Shown: in pieces, positions 44,001-52,517 of the stretch
Position numbering within the stretch: the stretch's first letter is position 1
How the letters are laid out: each line of letters opens with the position of its first letter
NCBI GenBank assembly: GCA_964215915.1
Contig: CAXPEB010000099.1
Coordinates: forward strand, 1-60,286
Source of the DNA: UBA8524 sp964215915
GTDB lineage: Bacteria; Bacteroidota; Bacteroidia; UBA8524
Direction of reading: 5' to 3'
DNA length: 60,286 nt
Made by a program: the position numbers and the translations under genes
Notes under the pieces: model-generated
The model's input: the letters and a program-made list of their open reading frames with translations, nothing else
Told to the model about the DNA's origin: nothing
The model's database searches: none

Positions 44001-45325
44001 CCGATGCCGATGGCTGGTGCGAAAGCAGCAATGCTCAAAACCTGAATGCACTTACGAATATTCAGGGTGGTATGTGGAGCGGAACGGCTGTAAGTGCCAA
44101 CCGGTTTGATCCGGGTGTGGCAGGACCGGGAAGTGATTTCATCCTGCACTACGATTATACCGACCCGGTCAGCCAGTGTCACGTTGAGGATTCCATCAGT
44201 GTTCGTGTACAGGCTCAGCCTGAACTGGAACTTGTAACTTCCGATAAAGCATGTGCTGGTGTTCCTTATGATATTGAAGTTTCACTTACCGATGCAGCCG
44301 GTGTGCTGATCAGCACAGATGGTGACGGTGAATTTGGTTCTGCCGGTTCCGGACAATATACCAGTACCGCCAGCAAAACCACTTATCACCCCGGTACGCT
44401 CGATAACCAGAACCTGAGCTTTACCATCAGCGCACAGACCACCAACAATGACCTGTGTCCGCCTGCTACCGAAAGCAAATACATTGAGATCTTTGCCCTC
44501 CCGGTAATCACCCTCACCGGTGATCCGCTGGAAGGTTGCGACCCGCTGGAAACTACCCTTGAGGTACAAAGTGATGCCCTGCCTGGCGCAAACTACCGCT
44601 GGACCTACAGCACAGGTAAAGTGGAAGAAGGGATTGATCTGAAAACGGTAAATACCACCTTCAACGGACCGGGTACTTATACGGTTCAGGTGATCGCTAT
44701 CAATACCCCGGATATGGGATCCTGCGAAAGCGTTCCCCAGGAAGTACAGCTTAACGTACTCCCCACACCGGTTGCCGACTTCACCGCAAGCCGCTGGAAC
44801 ACGACAGTTGCCCTTCCGGGTATTCAATTCGAGGACCTCAGCACCGTTGCTGACCCTGCTACCATTACCGAATGGCATTGGGAGTTCAATGACAAGAATA
44901 ACTCCACCAGCAATACACAGAATCCGTTCTTCGAATTCCCGGTAACCGATGCCAACGATACCGGTTCCTACCTGGTACGCCTGCGTGTGGTAGCCGATAA
45001 CGGATGTGAGGCCTTTGATACGGGTTACATACATATTGCACCCGATATCACCGTGTTCATCCCGAACGCCTTTACTCCAAACGGATTCGGCGAATCCAAG
45101 AACGACCGTTTCTATGTAATTGCCGATGGATTTGAAACTTTTGAGATCACCATCTTCAACCGCTGGGGTGAAAAAATGTACTACTCCAATAACATCACAG
45201 AAGGATGGGATGGTAAGTATAAAGGAGTTGAAGCCCAACAGGACGTATACATGTATGTGGTTAAAATCACCTCCCTTGCCGGTAAAGAATTCCAGTATTA
45301 CGGAACGATAACCCTGCTTCGATAA
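41006..45325 (+). CDS. Giant PKD/Ig-repeat surface protein with T9SS type B sorting domain
   Basis: A 1439-aa secreted protein. The ATG at 41006 opens a signal peptide ending EAGA; the open frame extends 115 codons upstream over the divergent gene and is not used. The mature N-terminus THLMGSDIIYRCLGNGKY is homologous to that of the 13492 gene (THxxGxxxxYxxLGNxxY). A long series of PKD/Ig-like modules follows, with a clear PKD motif WHWEFNDKNN late in the protein, and a CHU_C domain (IPNAFTPNGFGESKND, IFNRWGEKMYY). T9SS export and surface anchoring are expected. Ligand unknown. A strong terminator follows. Confidence 0.87.
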   Translation: MKRFITIAWIGLLCLLLGSLKEAGATHLMGSDIIYRCLGNGKYEIIVRVYRDCNGIQLSQSPIVLKCNSNTITINNQTKVSVRDITGIDPNCPLQSKCQNQWTYGVEEHVFKATVDLSSYNCCEWEISWQQSARNSNITTGMANQNFYTFAQLNKCVSPCNSSPDFTNPPVAIICHNQDFIFNNGALDTVDVGDSLSYEFATALQGPGQSVNYSGNFSPTNPITYFGFPNKNLQFPGGIHLDPLTGDLSFRPTQMNQIAVVVIEVKEWRMVNGVMTVVGVTRRDMQIIVIPCPNNKVPKIKPPYSAQACAGQKTCITIETEDDDQPDTVKISWNRGIRDATFTHNNGQVKHASGEVCWTPTENDVSNIPYTFTITAKDNSCSPFPGQSVRAFSIFVRETPNAELDVEVLTCGNVAFNHTPKKNYPGYQFNYLVRDSNNNAVWASNQQVDTAFLQPGKYLAYLNMRTSTPCLNIVVDSFEVEEFVRIKLPEDTVQCNGIPILLESETSGGSSPFEYEWAQMTDTGASPVLSTAEDYAVDQDTGTRYLIRIEDDNGCKNYDTVFVNWHERPIFNLGPDQRICQGSFLNISSTLDTSHDFVWSTGDTTNEITLRDSSTYWLIATDSVGCTFSDTIRLNVNVVTPDAGPDRFICKNDTLRIGAGGADTYKWYLSEAWNANPSAPPLQTGKDLVYPITKSQVFILEGTKTTNGVTCSGYDSVQIWMNPLPEVTLNTPPLLCENGTPYSLIGLIQFPTLFTGSWSSKDVPQAINNGFFYPNLSGPSTGLGHPLTYRVTDANGCSNEATVRAKVNPKPQITLLDSLPVCGDVGILALNDLKQAPANTIIGVPKWFSLNGNPLVDNAINKTNVHNQTLDISQLTQGLTYGLVFEFTSNQTTCTNRDTTFVRVKKVPQTNAGTLPNLCWNEDPIDLSTSGASPAGGTWTSSDITLSGNQLDPKAVGVDKKFDTPGPDVTLTYTVVSEGCSKSDDVTVRIKGIPDLQLTDADGWCESSNAQNLNALTNIQGGMWSGTAVSANRFDPGVAGPGSDFILHYDYTDPVSQCHVEDSISVRVQAQPELELVTSDKACAGVPYDIEVSLTDAAGVLISTDGDGEFGSAGSGQYTSTASKTTYHPGTLDNQNLSFTISAQTTNNDLCPPATESKYIEIFALPVITLTGDPLEGCDPLETTLEVQSDALPGANYRWTYSTGKVEEGIDLKTVNTTFNGPGTYTVQVIAINTPDMGSCESVPQEVQLNVLPTPVADFTASRWNTTVALPGIQFEDLSTVADPATITEWHWEFNDKNNSTSNTQNPFFEFPVTDANDTGSYLVRLRVVADNGCEAFDTGYIHIAPDITVFIPNAFTPNGFGESKNDRFYVIADGFETFEITIFNRWGEKMYYSNNITEGWDGKYKGVEAQQDVYMYVVKITSLAGKEFQYYGTITLLR

Positions 45326-45352
45326 AACAAGCAGATCGGTTTTAAGGGAAAG

Positions 45353-45385
45353 AAACACCCGGGACACTTGTTCCGGGTGTTTTTG
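45353..45385 (+). terminator. Rho-independent terminator after the giant surface protein
   Basis: A perfect 10-bp stem AAACACCCGG / CCGGGTGTTT with a 10-nt loop, followed by TTG and more T. It lies 28 bp after the stop. Confidence 0.85.
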
Positions 45386-45436
45386 TTTTACCCTATATGA
45401 AGCAGCTTATACTGCGTATTGCTAACTTGCCGCCTC

Positions 45437-46348
45437 ATGCTGCTGTACTACCTGCTGATAGGACCCGTGTCCAAGATTCCGCTGCCGGTGCTGTATTTTT
45501 TGAGCAGCCCTCTCCGCTTCATCCTGGAACGGGTGGCAGGGTACCGGAAAAAAGTGGTTGAACAAAATCTCCGGGCCGCTTTCCCTCAATTACCCGAAGC
45601 AGAACGGAAGGCCATCATGCACCGGTATTTCCGGCATCTCAGTCGCATTTTGGTGGAAGGGATCCGAAATCTGGGTATCGGAGAACGGAAACTCCGGAAA
45701 CGCATGCAGCTTGGGAACCCGGAGCTTTTCCGGGAACTGTATGAAGAAGGGCATAGCGTGGTGCTGGTAAGTTCCCACTTCGAAAACTGGGAGTATTTTA
45801 TTACCGCACAGGCGCTGCTGATACCCCATAAGGCTTTTGGAATAGGTAAAAAGATCAGCAAAGCTTATCTCAATAAAAAGATCAATGCACTCCGGGAACG
45901 TTTTGGCATGACGGTAATCCACCAGGGAAATTACCGGGATGAACTTGAAAAAGCGATAAAGAAACAGCCCGTAGCAGTACTGACCCTTGCCGATCAGTCG
46001 CCTGCCCCCGATCAGGCATATTGGGCCACTTTCCTGGGCCTCCCTACCCCATTTGCCTACGGTTCGGAATACATGGCCCACCGCTTCGGCATGGCTGTCG
46101 TTTACCTGGACATTTCACAACCCCGTCCGGGGTACTACCTCGCCGAAGGACGCCTCATCTGCAAGAGCCCAAGCGGATTGCCGTACGGTGCCATTATGGA
46201 TGAAATCGTACGGATGCAACAGGAACAGGTTCTGAAAAAACCGGAAGCCTGGCTGTGGTCACATCGCCGCTGGAAACATGCTCCACCCGAAAACCCGGAA
46301 GCCTATCGCCGTGCACAGGAAGATGCCTTCCGCAAGCGCTTTGAATAA
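45437..46348 (+). CDS. Lipid A biosynthesis-type acyltransferase (LpxL/HtrB-like)
   Basis: A 303-aa membrane-associated acyltransferase. The catalytic HxxxxxE motif appears in SSHFENWEYF, and later conserved parts are LTLADQSPAPDQAYWATFLGLPTPF and the C-terminal PEAWLWSHRRWKH, all diagnostic of the LpxL/LpxM family that adds secondary acyl chains to lipid A. The ATG at 45437 is preferred to the TTG 18 bp upstream. It is followed 49 bp later by the antiporter gene with its own promoter. Confidence 0.9.
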   Translation: MLLYYLLIGPVSKIPLPVLYFLSSPLRFILERVAGYRKKVVEQNLRAAFPQLPEAERKAIMHRYFRHLSRILVEGIRNLGIGERKLRKRMQLGNPELFRELYEEGHSVVLVSSHFENWEYFITAQALLIPHKAFGIGKKISKAYLNKKINALRERFGMTVIHQGNYRDELEKAIKKQPVAVLTLADQSPAPDQAYWATFLGLPTPFAYGSEYMAHRFGMAVVYLDISQPRPGYYLAEGRLICKSPSGLPYGAIMDEIVRMQQEQVLKKPEAWLWSHRRWKHAPPENPEAYRRAQEDAFRKRFE

Positions 46349-46379
46349 GCGGGGTTGAGAGCCAAGTGCGGTCTTCCCT

Positions 46380-46387
46380 TATCTTTG
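46380..46387 (+). promoter_or_regulatory. Candidate -7 box of the antiporter gene
   Basis: TATCTTTG matches TAnnTTTG exactly and ends 10 bp before the ATG. A TTG at 46355-46357 could serve as -33 element (22-bp spacing). Confidence 0.5.
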
Positions 46388-46397
46388 TACCGCTTCC

Positions 46398-48623
46398 ATG
46401 AATCATTTACCCTCACTGATACAGGACCTGGCACTTATCCTCGGTGCCGCGGCAGTTACCACCCTGCTCTTCCGCTGGTTGAAGCAGCCCGTGGTGCTGG
46501 GCTATATCATTGCCGGACTCCTGGTAGGGCCACATTTTAACCTGCTGCCCACCGTTAGCGAACTGAATGGTATCCGCACCTGGGCAGAGATTGGGGTGGT
46601 ATTCCTGCTATTTGGATTGGGGCTTGAATTCAGCTTCAAAAAGCTTATCCAGGTAGGAGGTATTGCGCTTGTAACAGCCCTCTTCGGCGTGTTGCTCACT
46701 CTTGCCAGCGGCTTTTTTATCGGCCGGTTTATGGGGTGGTCAACCATGGATGCCTTGTTTCTGGGCGGAATACTCTCCATAGCCAGTACTACCATCATCA
46801 TCCGTGCTTTCGATGAACTGGGAGTACGGCAGAAAAAATTCACGGGTATTGTCACAGGGGTGCTGATCATCGAAGACCTGGTTGCCGTGGTGCTCATGGT
46901 GATGCTTTCCACCATTTCCCTGAGCCGTGAATTCGAAGGGGTTGAACTGGCCTATTCCCTGCTCAAACTTATCTTTTTCCTAACCCTTTGGTTTGTGCTC
47001 GGAATCTTTTTCATCCCCACCCTGCTCAAATCCTTTAGCCGCTTCATCACTGAAGAAACCCTGTTGATCATTGCTCTGGCTTTGTGTTTTCTGATGGTGG
47101 TTCTGGCTTCGGATGCGGGATTTTCTCCTGCCCTCGGAGCTTTTGTTATGGGTTCCCTGCTCGCGGAAACGCGGAAAGCCGAACGGATCATTCATAGCCT
47201 GAAACCGTTGAAAAACCTGTTCGGGGCGATCTTTTTCGTTTCGGTTGGGATGCTGATAGACCCGGAACTTTTGCTCAACCACCTCGTTCCTGTTGCCATC
47301 ACCACTCTGGTACTTATCCTGGGCAAACCCTTCTTTGTTACCATCGGCGCACTGGTATCCGGACAACCCATTCGAACCGCCGTACAAACCGGCATGAGCC
47401 TGTCGCAGATCGGGGAATTCTCCTTTATTATCGCCAGCCTTGGGCTCAGCCTGGGAGTTACCAGCGACTTTCTTTACCCGATAGCCGTAGCGGTATCGGT
47501 GGTGACGGCCTTTACCACACCCTATATGATCCGGTATTCCGAAGGGGTGGCCGGTTTTCTCGAGCGCAACATACCTCAACGCTGGAAAGACCGACTGGAA
47601 CGCTATGGGGCCGGTGCCCGTGAATTACCGGATGAAAATGCCTGGCGTACCCTGATCCGCTTTCTTCTGATCAATACGGTGGTTTTTTCGGTACTGATCT
47701 TCGGAATCATTCAGCTGGGAATACACTACCTGCAGCAATGGCTGCCGGAGATGGATGGGAAAAAACTGCTCATTGCCGGAATTACCCTAACCCTGCTTTC
47801 TCCTTTCCTTTGGGCTCTTTCCTTCCGCCGGACTAACAAGGCCGCCTACGCAGATATTTGGATGAAGCCCAATGAGCGCGGCCCGCTGATCATCCTTCAG
47901 CTCACACGCGTTGCCATGTCCCTGTTTTTCCTCGGATTCCTGTTCCATAAACTCTTCTCTCCTTTTATAGCGCTTCTGGGAGTGATCATGGCAAGTGCCC
48001 TGCTCTTCCTGTTCCGGCAACGGATAAAGCGGTTTTACAGCCGCATCGAATTGCGCTTCATGCAGAACATGAATGCCCGGGCCAATGTCAACAAAGGAAA
48101 GATTGCCGAACTGAGCCTCTGGGACGCTCACTTTTCCAGTTTTATTATGGATACCGAATCGCCTATAGTGGGCATGACCCTGAATGAAGCCGCACTCCGG
48201 GAAAAGTTCGGGGTAAACGTAGCCCGTATCCGAAGGCAGGAAAAAATCATCAATGCCCCGACACGGCATGAACGGATCTTCCCCGGTGATGAACTGGTGC
48301 TGATCGGGACCGACGAACAGCTCAACCGCTTCCACCATTTCCTGGAAAGTGAAAAATCCATACCCTTTACCCCACAGAAAGAAAACCAGGTAAGCCTGCG
48401 TCATTTCCGTATCCGGCCAGCCATGCAACTCCACGGCAAAAGCATACGGAAATCAAAAATCCGGGAGCAGATCCGGGGACTGGTCGTTGCTATTGATCGG
48501 AAAGATTCCCGACTTCTAAACCCCGAAAGCTCTACCGTTCTGCAGGAAGACGACATCCTTTGGGTAGTAGGCAGTGCCCGGCGTATTGATGTCTTCAAGA
48601 GGATGGAAGAAGATTCGGAATGA
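46398..48623 (+). CDS. CPA2-family monovalent cation:proton antiporter with two RCK-C domains
   Basis: A 741-aa transporter of the KefB/KefC type. The N-terminal Na/H-exchanger domain has about 12 helices (residues 1-385; EIGVVFLLFGLGLEFSF, LGAFVMGSLLAETR, SQIGEFSFIIASLG). Two further membrane segments follow, then two TrkA-C/RCK-C domains (about 565-655 and 660-738). The NAD-binding TrkA-N domain of KefC is absent. Potassium or sodium exchange for protons in pH/osmotic homeostasis is expected. It is followed by a small membrane-protein gene. Confidence 0.9.
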   Translation: MNHLPSLIQDLALILGAAAVTTLLFRWLKQPVVLGYIIAGLLVGPHFNLLPTVSELNGIRTWAEIGVVFLLFGLGLEFSFKKLIQVGGIALVTALFGVLLTLASGFFIGRFMGWSTMDALFLGGILSIASTTIIIRAFDELGVRQKKFTGIVTGVLIIEDLVAVVLMVMLSTISLSREFEGVELAYSLLKLIFFLTLWFVLGIFFIPTLLKSFSRFITEETLLIIALALCFLMVVLASDAGFSPALGAFVMGSLLAETRKAERIIHSLKPLKNLFGAIFFVSVGMLIDPELLLNHLVPVAITTLVLILGKPFFVTIGALVSGQPIRTAVQTGMSLSQIGEFSFIIASLGLSLGVTSDFLYPIAVAVSVVTAFTTPYMIRYSEGVAGFLERNIPQRWKDRLERYGAGARELPDENAWRTLIRFLLINTVVFSVLIFGIIQLGIHYLQQWLPEMDGKKLLIAGITLTLLSPFLWALSFRRTNKAAYADIWMKPNERGPLIILQLTRVAMSLFFLGFLFHKLFSPFIALLGVIMASALLFLFRQRIKRFYSRIELRFMQNMNARANVNKGKIAELSLWDAHFSSFIMDTESPIVGMTLNEAALREKFGVNVARIRRQEKIINAPTRHERIFPGDELVLIGTDEQLNRFHHFLESEKSIPFTPQKENQVSLRHFRIRPAMQLHGKSIRKSKIREQIRGLVVAIDRKDSRLLNPESSTVLQEDDILWVVGSARRIDVFKRMEEDSE

Positions 48624-48726
48624 TGGATAGATAATTCGGATTATGGATAAAGTGCTTTTGTCCATCCCAACAATACCGTAAATTTACGGATACTCTGGTA
48701 TACTGACGCAGTTTACCTCCGGCGCT

Positions 48727-49197
48727 ATGTCCGTTAAAACGCTAAACAGGGTTCTGATTTTTGGGGGAATATTCCTCCTGTTACAGGCCTGGTACTTCCG
48801 GGATGCCTGGGTACCCCTCCGCGGAGAATGGATCATGGTACAAGGTCTCGCCTGTACCTGCCCGGATGTAACCGTACGTGAGGGTCAGGAATATCTCAAA
48901 GCCCATACGCCCGACAGCCTGTTGGATGACGGCCTTTTTTACCCTGAACTTTTTCTCTCTGAAAATCCTTCTACGGCTTTGGACCCTATGGGATATGACA
49001 GCTACCGAATAAAGGGAAACATCATCGGGAAAGACAGAGTAAGCGAATACGATCCCTGGAGCCCGGTTTTCAAGGTGGACACCTGGCGTTCGGTTGATCA
49101 AAGCCTGTACTGGGTGCAACGGGGAATCCTGATCCTGCAATTGCTGATTCTTCTTTTGCTGGCCTGGCACCGCAATATCCGGCTGGCCAACTATTGA
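48727..49197 (+). CDS. Conserved hypothetical membrane protein, two helices
   Basis: A 156-aa protein with an N-terminal helix (about residues 9-27) and a C-terminal helix (about 132-148) around an extracytoplasmic loop of about 100 residues. The loop contains LACTCPDVTV with two Cys and several aromatic residues. I do not recognise a family. It lies 103 bp after the antiporter gene and may be linked to it. The stop is followed at once by a nested palindrome. Confidence 0.6.
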   Translation: MSVKTLNRVLIFGGIFLLLQAWYFRDAWVPLRGEWIMVQGLACTCPDVTVREGQEYLKAHTPDSLLDDGLFYPELFLSENPSTALDPMGYDSYRIKGNIIGKDRVSEYDPWSPVFKVDTWRSVDQSLYWVQRGILILQLLILLLLAWHRNIRLANY

Positions 49198-49198
49198 G

Positions 49199-49244
49199 CT
49201 GACAAAAAAAGCAGCATGGAAATTCCATGCTGCCTCGTGGTCAG
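49199..49244 (-). terminator. Nested palindrome, probable minus-strand terminator
   Basis: GCAGCATGGAA at 49211-49221 and TTCCATGCTGC at 49223-49233 form an 11-bp stem. On the minus strand it is followed by seven T, so it can terminate transcripts from the 49485 gene about 250 bp upstream. An outer CTGAC/GTCAG pair (49199-49203, 49240-49244) encloses it. The stem may also protect the 3' end of the plus-strand transcript. Confidence 0.6.
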
Positions 49245-49484
49245 GGAGAAAGAACGTTCTTTTTCACCGGAAGCACTTCGGTAATAGCGTTGTTATACCA
49301 TTAATTCCCAACCGCAGAATTCCTGCAACCGGATTTAAGTGCCTCCACTGATGTGCTGAAATTGAACAAAAAATTACTGGTGATCCGCTACCGTCTTGTG
49401 AACAGGTTATCTCATTAAGTGAAATAGTCTTTTGATTTAGTGAAAGTATCGGGTACCGGGAAAACCAATGAACGATCAACCCGC

Positions 49485-50705
49485 TTATTCCGGGTAGTGA
49501 ATCTCCATTACCCTATTCCCTGGCTCGTCGTAGAATTCCCAATATCCTTTACGTACCACATATTGCGTCCACAAAGTCTCCGGTTTCTTCACATAAACTA
49601 CGGTACCGCAACCCTTTGCCTGAAATAACCGGACGACATCCCTGCCGAACATCCCTCTTGCCTTAAGCTTTCCGTTGCGGTGGTACACTTTCCATTCGCC
49701 CACCGGTATATAACGGGGCAGTAATAACAAATTGATTCCGGTATCGGATGTGGATTCTGACCCGAAGAATATCGGATACTCTCCCTGTACTTCCCGGGTG
49801 TAAATGCTGTCATGCAACAGTCCTACCTGCCCTTCCTCTATCAGTATCCCTTCTTCGGAATAACGCCTGTAGTACCCGTTGATCAGTGAGATAAGGGTAT
49901 CCCCATCCTTTAGGTTAACGTAATTCATCGGGTCTGCTTTGCTAACCCGTATAAGCCTTGAGCCTCCTGTATCCAGCAGGGTCAGGCCAAAGGCCGTATC
50001 CACCAAACAAGTCCCGGGCTGTGGAATCCGGTTTCCCAAAGCACTGTAACCGGGAACCGCAACGTATTCTTTGTTAGTGATATGCAGTGGACGCGTTCTT
50101 CGTGACAGGCCTTCCTGGTCATTATGAACATAGATCTCATCCACCTTTACCATTATTGCCTCATTCAAACACCTTTTGGACTCCGTTAGAAAAGCGGTTC
50201 CCTGCTGATGGCATCGCACATGTTCGTATGGAGTATAGATATCCACTACACAGGAATCTATACGGTATTTGACCCCGACATACGCAAAGCCCTCCCCGAG
50301 AGTGGCATAAATTCCGGGTTGCGCATTAATTGCCCCTTGTGAATGATAACCCGATTCAAGCGTACCCATCCGGGCTTCCGGAATGGGAATGCTCCTGACC
50401 CGGAGGTTTCGAATTCCCAACGTGTCGCTGTTCCCGTTTTTTATGATGACGCTGCAATCTCCACGGTGCCTGGCCTTCAAAATATAGACGCTATCATGGT
50501 CGGCGATGGAACAGGAAGCTGTGGCACTAACCTGCAGCTCGCTTCTTTGGTACCCGGGCACTGCCACCTGAATGGGATTATCCAGACCAATATAAACCAC
50601 GTTCATGGCCTCCAGTTCCACGGCTATCTGCGCGGGAGCAAGTAGCGAGGTACAAGACAACAGGATGAAAATAAATGCTTTTACGGAAGAGGTTTCGTTC
50701 ATCAT
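49485..50705 (-). CDS. Exported protein with GldM-C-like Ig domain and MORN-like tail
   Basis: A 406-aa protein with an N-terminal signal peptide (FIFILLSCTSLLAPAQ). Residues of about 33-110 contain NVVYIGLDNPIQVAVPGY, the signature of the Ig-like domain found at the C-terminus of the gliding/T9SS motor protein GldM. A central GldM-C-like part follows, and the C-terminal 130 residues hold MORN-like units (NGYYRRYSEEGILIEEG, GEWKVYHRNGKLKARG, KGYWEFYDEPGN). No coiled coil or membrane motor helix is present, so it is not GldM itself. Function unknown. Confidence 0.68.
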   Translation of the reverse strand: MMNETSSVKAFIFILLSCTSLLAPAQIAVELEAMNVVYIGLDNPIQVAVPGYQRSELQVSATASCSIADHDSVYILKARHRGDCSVIIKNGNSDTLGIRNLRVRSIPIPEARMGTLESGYHSQGAINAQPGIYATLGEGFAYVGVKYRIDSCVVDIYTPYEHVRCHQQGTAFLTESKRCLNEAIMVKVDEIYVHNDQEGLSRRTRPLHITNKEYVAVPGYSALGNRIPQPGTCLVDTAFGLTLLDTGGSRLIRVSKADPMNYVNLKDGDTLISLINGYYRRYSEEGILIEEGQVGLLHDSIYTREVQGEYPIFFGSESTSDTGINLLLLPRYIPVGEWKVYHRNGKLKARGMFGRDVVRLFQAKGCGTVVYVKKPETLWTQYVVRKGYWEFYDEPGNRVMEIHYPE

Positions 50706-50817
50706 ACCGGGTAAAGTTCTCTCAATTTACAACTGGTCTATGGGGTTATTTCTTACCCAGCCTTAAAATTAGCGGATTCCCGGTATTCCGGTAAATTCGA
50801 ATCATCCGACGAACACG

Positions 50818-51381
50818 ATGAGGCATTATTTCCGAATGGCACTAAACCTGAATGAAGAACAGGTCGCCAGAGTCAGCACCTGTTTCCGCCCGCGAAGCCT
50901 GAAAAAGGCGGAGGTATTCCTTAGCGAAGGGCAGGTTTGCCGGGAACTATTCCTGGTCCGGTCCGGTTGCCTGCGCAGCTACTACCTTACTGCCGACGGA
51001 AAGGAGAAAACCCGTCATTTGGCTTTTGCACATTCCCTGATCACTTCGCTGGGAAGTTTTACCCGTCAGGTTACCTCCTCCGAATACCTGGAGTCCGTCG
51101 AAGATTCGGAGGTTTTGGTTATGGATTACCGGGAATTCGAAACATTGTACCACACCCTGCCCCAATGGAAGAATTTTTACCGTGACTTTGTCGAACAAGC
51201 CTATTTCCGGCAACAGGAAAGACTGGAGAAACACCTGACCCTTTCCGCCCGGGGACGTTTCCTTGAGTTAATGCAAAACCACCCCGATCACCTGCACAAG
51301 GTCTCCAACCGTATCCTGGCTTCTTATCTGGATATCGCTCCCGAAACATTGAGCCGGTTCAAATCTCAAATCGTTTTTTGA
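50818..51381 (+). CDS. Crp/Fnr-family transcriptional regulator
   Basis: A 187-aa regulator with a cyclic-nucleotide-binding-like beta-roll (VFLSEGQVCRELFLVRSGCLRSYY) and a C-terminal helix-turn-helix (NRILASYLDIAPETLSRFKSQIVF). This is the compact Bacteroidota subtype; the cNMP-contact residues are not conserved, so the effector is unclear. It may be co-transcribed with the TPR-like gene 63 bp downstream. Confidence 0.87.
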   Translation: MRHYFRMALNLNEEQVARVSTCFRPRSLKKAEVFLSEGQVCRELFLVRSGCLRSYYLTADGKEKTRHLAFAHSLITSLGSFTRQVTSSEYLESVEDSEVLVMDYREFETLYHTLPQWKNFYRDFVEQAYFRQQERLEKHLTLSARGRFLELMQNHPDHLHKVSNRILASYLDIAPETLSRFKSQIVF

Positions 51382-51444
51382 TCCGGATCAATGCCAAAAA
51401 AACTCCGTTCCCGGACCTTCGTCCAACAATTGAAATGGTAAACG

Positions 51445-51873
51445 ATGATTTTTGATCCGGAAAACGAAGTGGTAAAACGCTGTGCTCAGGGCATGAACCT
51501 GGAGGCAGAAGGCAAAAACGAAGAAGCACGGCAGCTCTTTGAAAGCGCTTGGGAAATGGCGGAAACCGACCTGGAAAAATTCACTGCGGCTCACTACCTG
51601 GCCCGTCACCAGCCCGGTCCCCAAGGCAAGCTGAAATGGGACCTCCTGGCTTTGTTCCATGCTCAGCAAACCAAAGAGGAAACGGCAAAGGGAGCCTATC
51701 CTTCCCTTTACCTCAATATCGGCAAATGTCATGAAGACCTTGGCGACCTTATCAAAGCACGGGAAAACTACCAGCTTGCTGAACAATACAGCCAGCTTCT
51801 CAACGACGACGGCTACGGCAGGATGATCCGGTCAGGTATCCGAAGCGGACTGGAACGCGTAGCAAAAAGTTAG
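51445..51873 (+). CDS. Small TPR-like protein
   Basis: A 142-aa soluble helical protein with TPR-like helix pairs (GMNLEAEGKNEEARQLFESAW and NIGKCHEDLGDLIKARENYQLA). Such proteins mediate protein contacts. It follows the Crp/Fnr gene in the same direction. Function unknown. Its stop is 3 bp from the convergent lipoprotein gene. Confidence 0.7.
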   Translation: MIFDPENEVVKRCAQGMNLEAEGKNEEARQLFESAWEMAETDLEKFTAAHYLARHQPGPQGKLKWDLLALFHAQQTKEETAKGAYPSLYLNIGKCHEDLGDLIKARENYQLAEQYSQLLNDDGYGRMIRSGIRSGLERVAKS

Positions 51874-51876
51874 GTC

Positions 51877-52434
51877 TCAGAAATTTTTTGACTTCAATTC
51901 ATAAAATACCTTACCGGGAAGGTCCAGGCGCAGAAAGGAAAATTCAGGTCCCGACCAGATAAGGGTGGTATCCGAGCCCGATACCTCCCGGTATTTGTTG
52001 CAGGTAAAGACGCCGGCCGGACAGTTCAGCATCACGCCTTTTTCCAACAATTCTACCTGCGTCTCACCCGCCGAGCCGCCTTTGACCCAGCCATCTCCTT
52101 CTTCAGCACCACCGCGTATTATCAACTGGGCCTTACTTTTATCTTCTCCCTCGGCATACATTTTCAGGTCATCCTGCTCCACGAAGTAATACTGATTGAC
52201 CGTGTTTTCCCGGTCCCTGAGTTCTATGGTGAACACCCCTTCGCTTTCGGCGGTGACCGTCCTCACTAATGAATCATAGATAGTCCCGTCATACACAAAA
52301 TCAAAGACCCACCGGTTACCGGTTTTCAAAAAGGAATACGAGGGAGTCTGAGAGCCGGAAGGTTCGGCAGCCGGTTCTTTTTTGCAGGCTGTATGGATCA
52401 GCAGCACTAACAGTAAGGGCATAATTTTTTTCAT
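51877..52434 (-). CDS. Lipoprotein, unknown function
   Basis: A 185-aa lipoprotein with signal peptide MKKIMPLLLVLLIHTAC followed by KKEPAAEPS. The mature part is beta-rich (TGNRWVFDFVYDGT, then GVFTCNKYREVSG), resembling small Bacteroidota lipoproteins of no known role. It is divergent from the kinase operon across a 268-bp gap. Confidence 0.72.
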   Translation of the reverse strand: MKKIMPLLLVLLIHTACKKEPAAEPSGSQTPSYSFLKTGNRWVFDFVYDGTIYDSLVRTVTAESEGVFTIELRDRENTVNQYYFVEQDDLKMYAEGEDKSKAQLIIRGGAEEGDGWVKGGSAGETQVELLEKGVMLNCPAGVFTCNKYREVSGSDTTLIWSGPEFSFLRLDLPGKVFYELKSKNF

Positions 52435-52469
52435 ACGGCAAAAGTCCGTTCTGTTTTTTTACTCTGCTT

Positions 52470-52517
52470 CCTCCCGAGGGAGGATTTATACGGTCACTTC
52501 CCTCCTACTTTGGTAGG
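52470..52517. promoter_or_regulatory. Two palindromes upstream of the kinase operon
   Basis: CCTCCC-GA-GGGAGG at 52470-52483 and CCTAC-TTTG-GTAGG at 52504-52517, in the gap between the lipoprotein and the histidine-kinase gene. The second resembles CCTAATTTTGGTAG at 55505-55518 before the adhesin. They may be operators, for instance of the LuxR-type response regulator of this operon. The rest of the gap (52435-52702) shows nothing else recognisable. Confidence 0.4.

Noticed and set aside
49264..49479. 71-codon minus-strand frame downstream of the GldM-C-like gene
   Set aside because: No signal peptide, motif or ribosome-binding context; composition is not protein-like.
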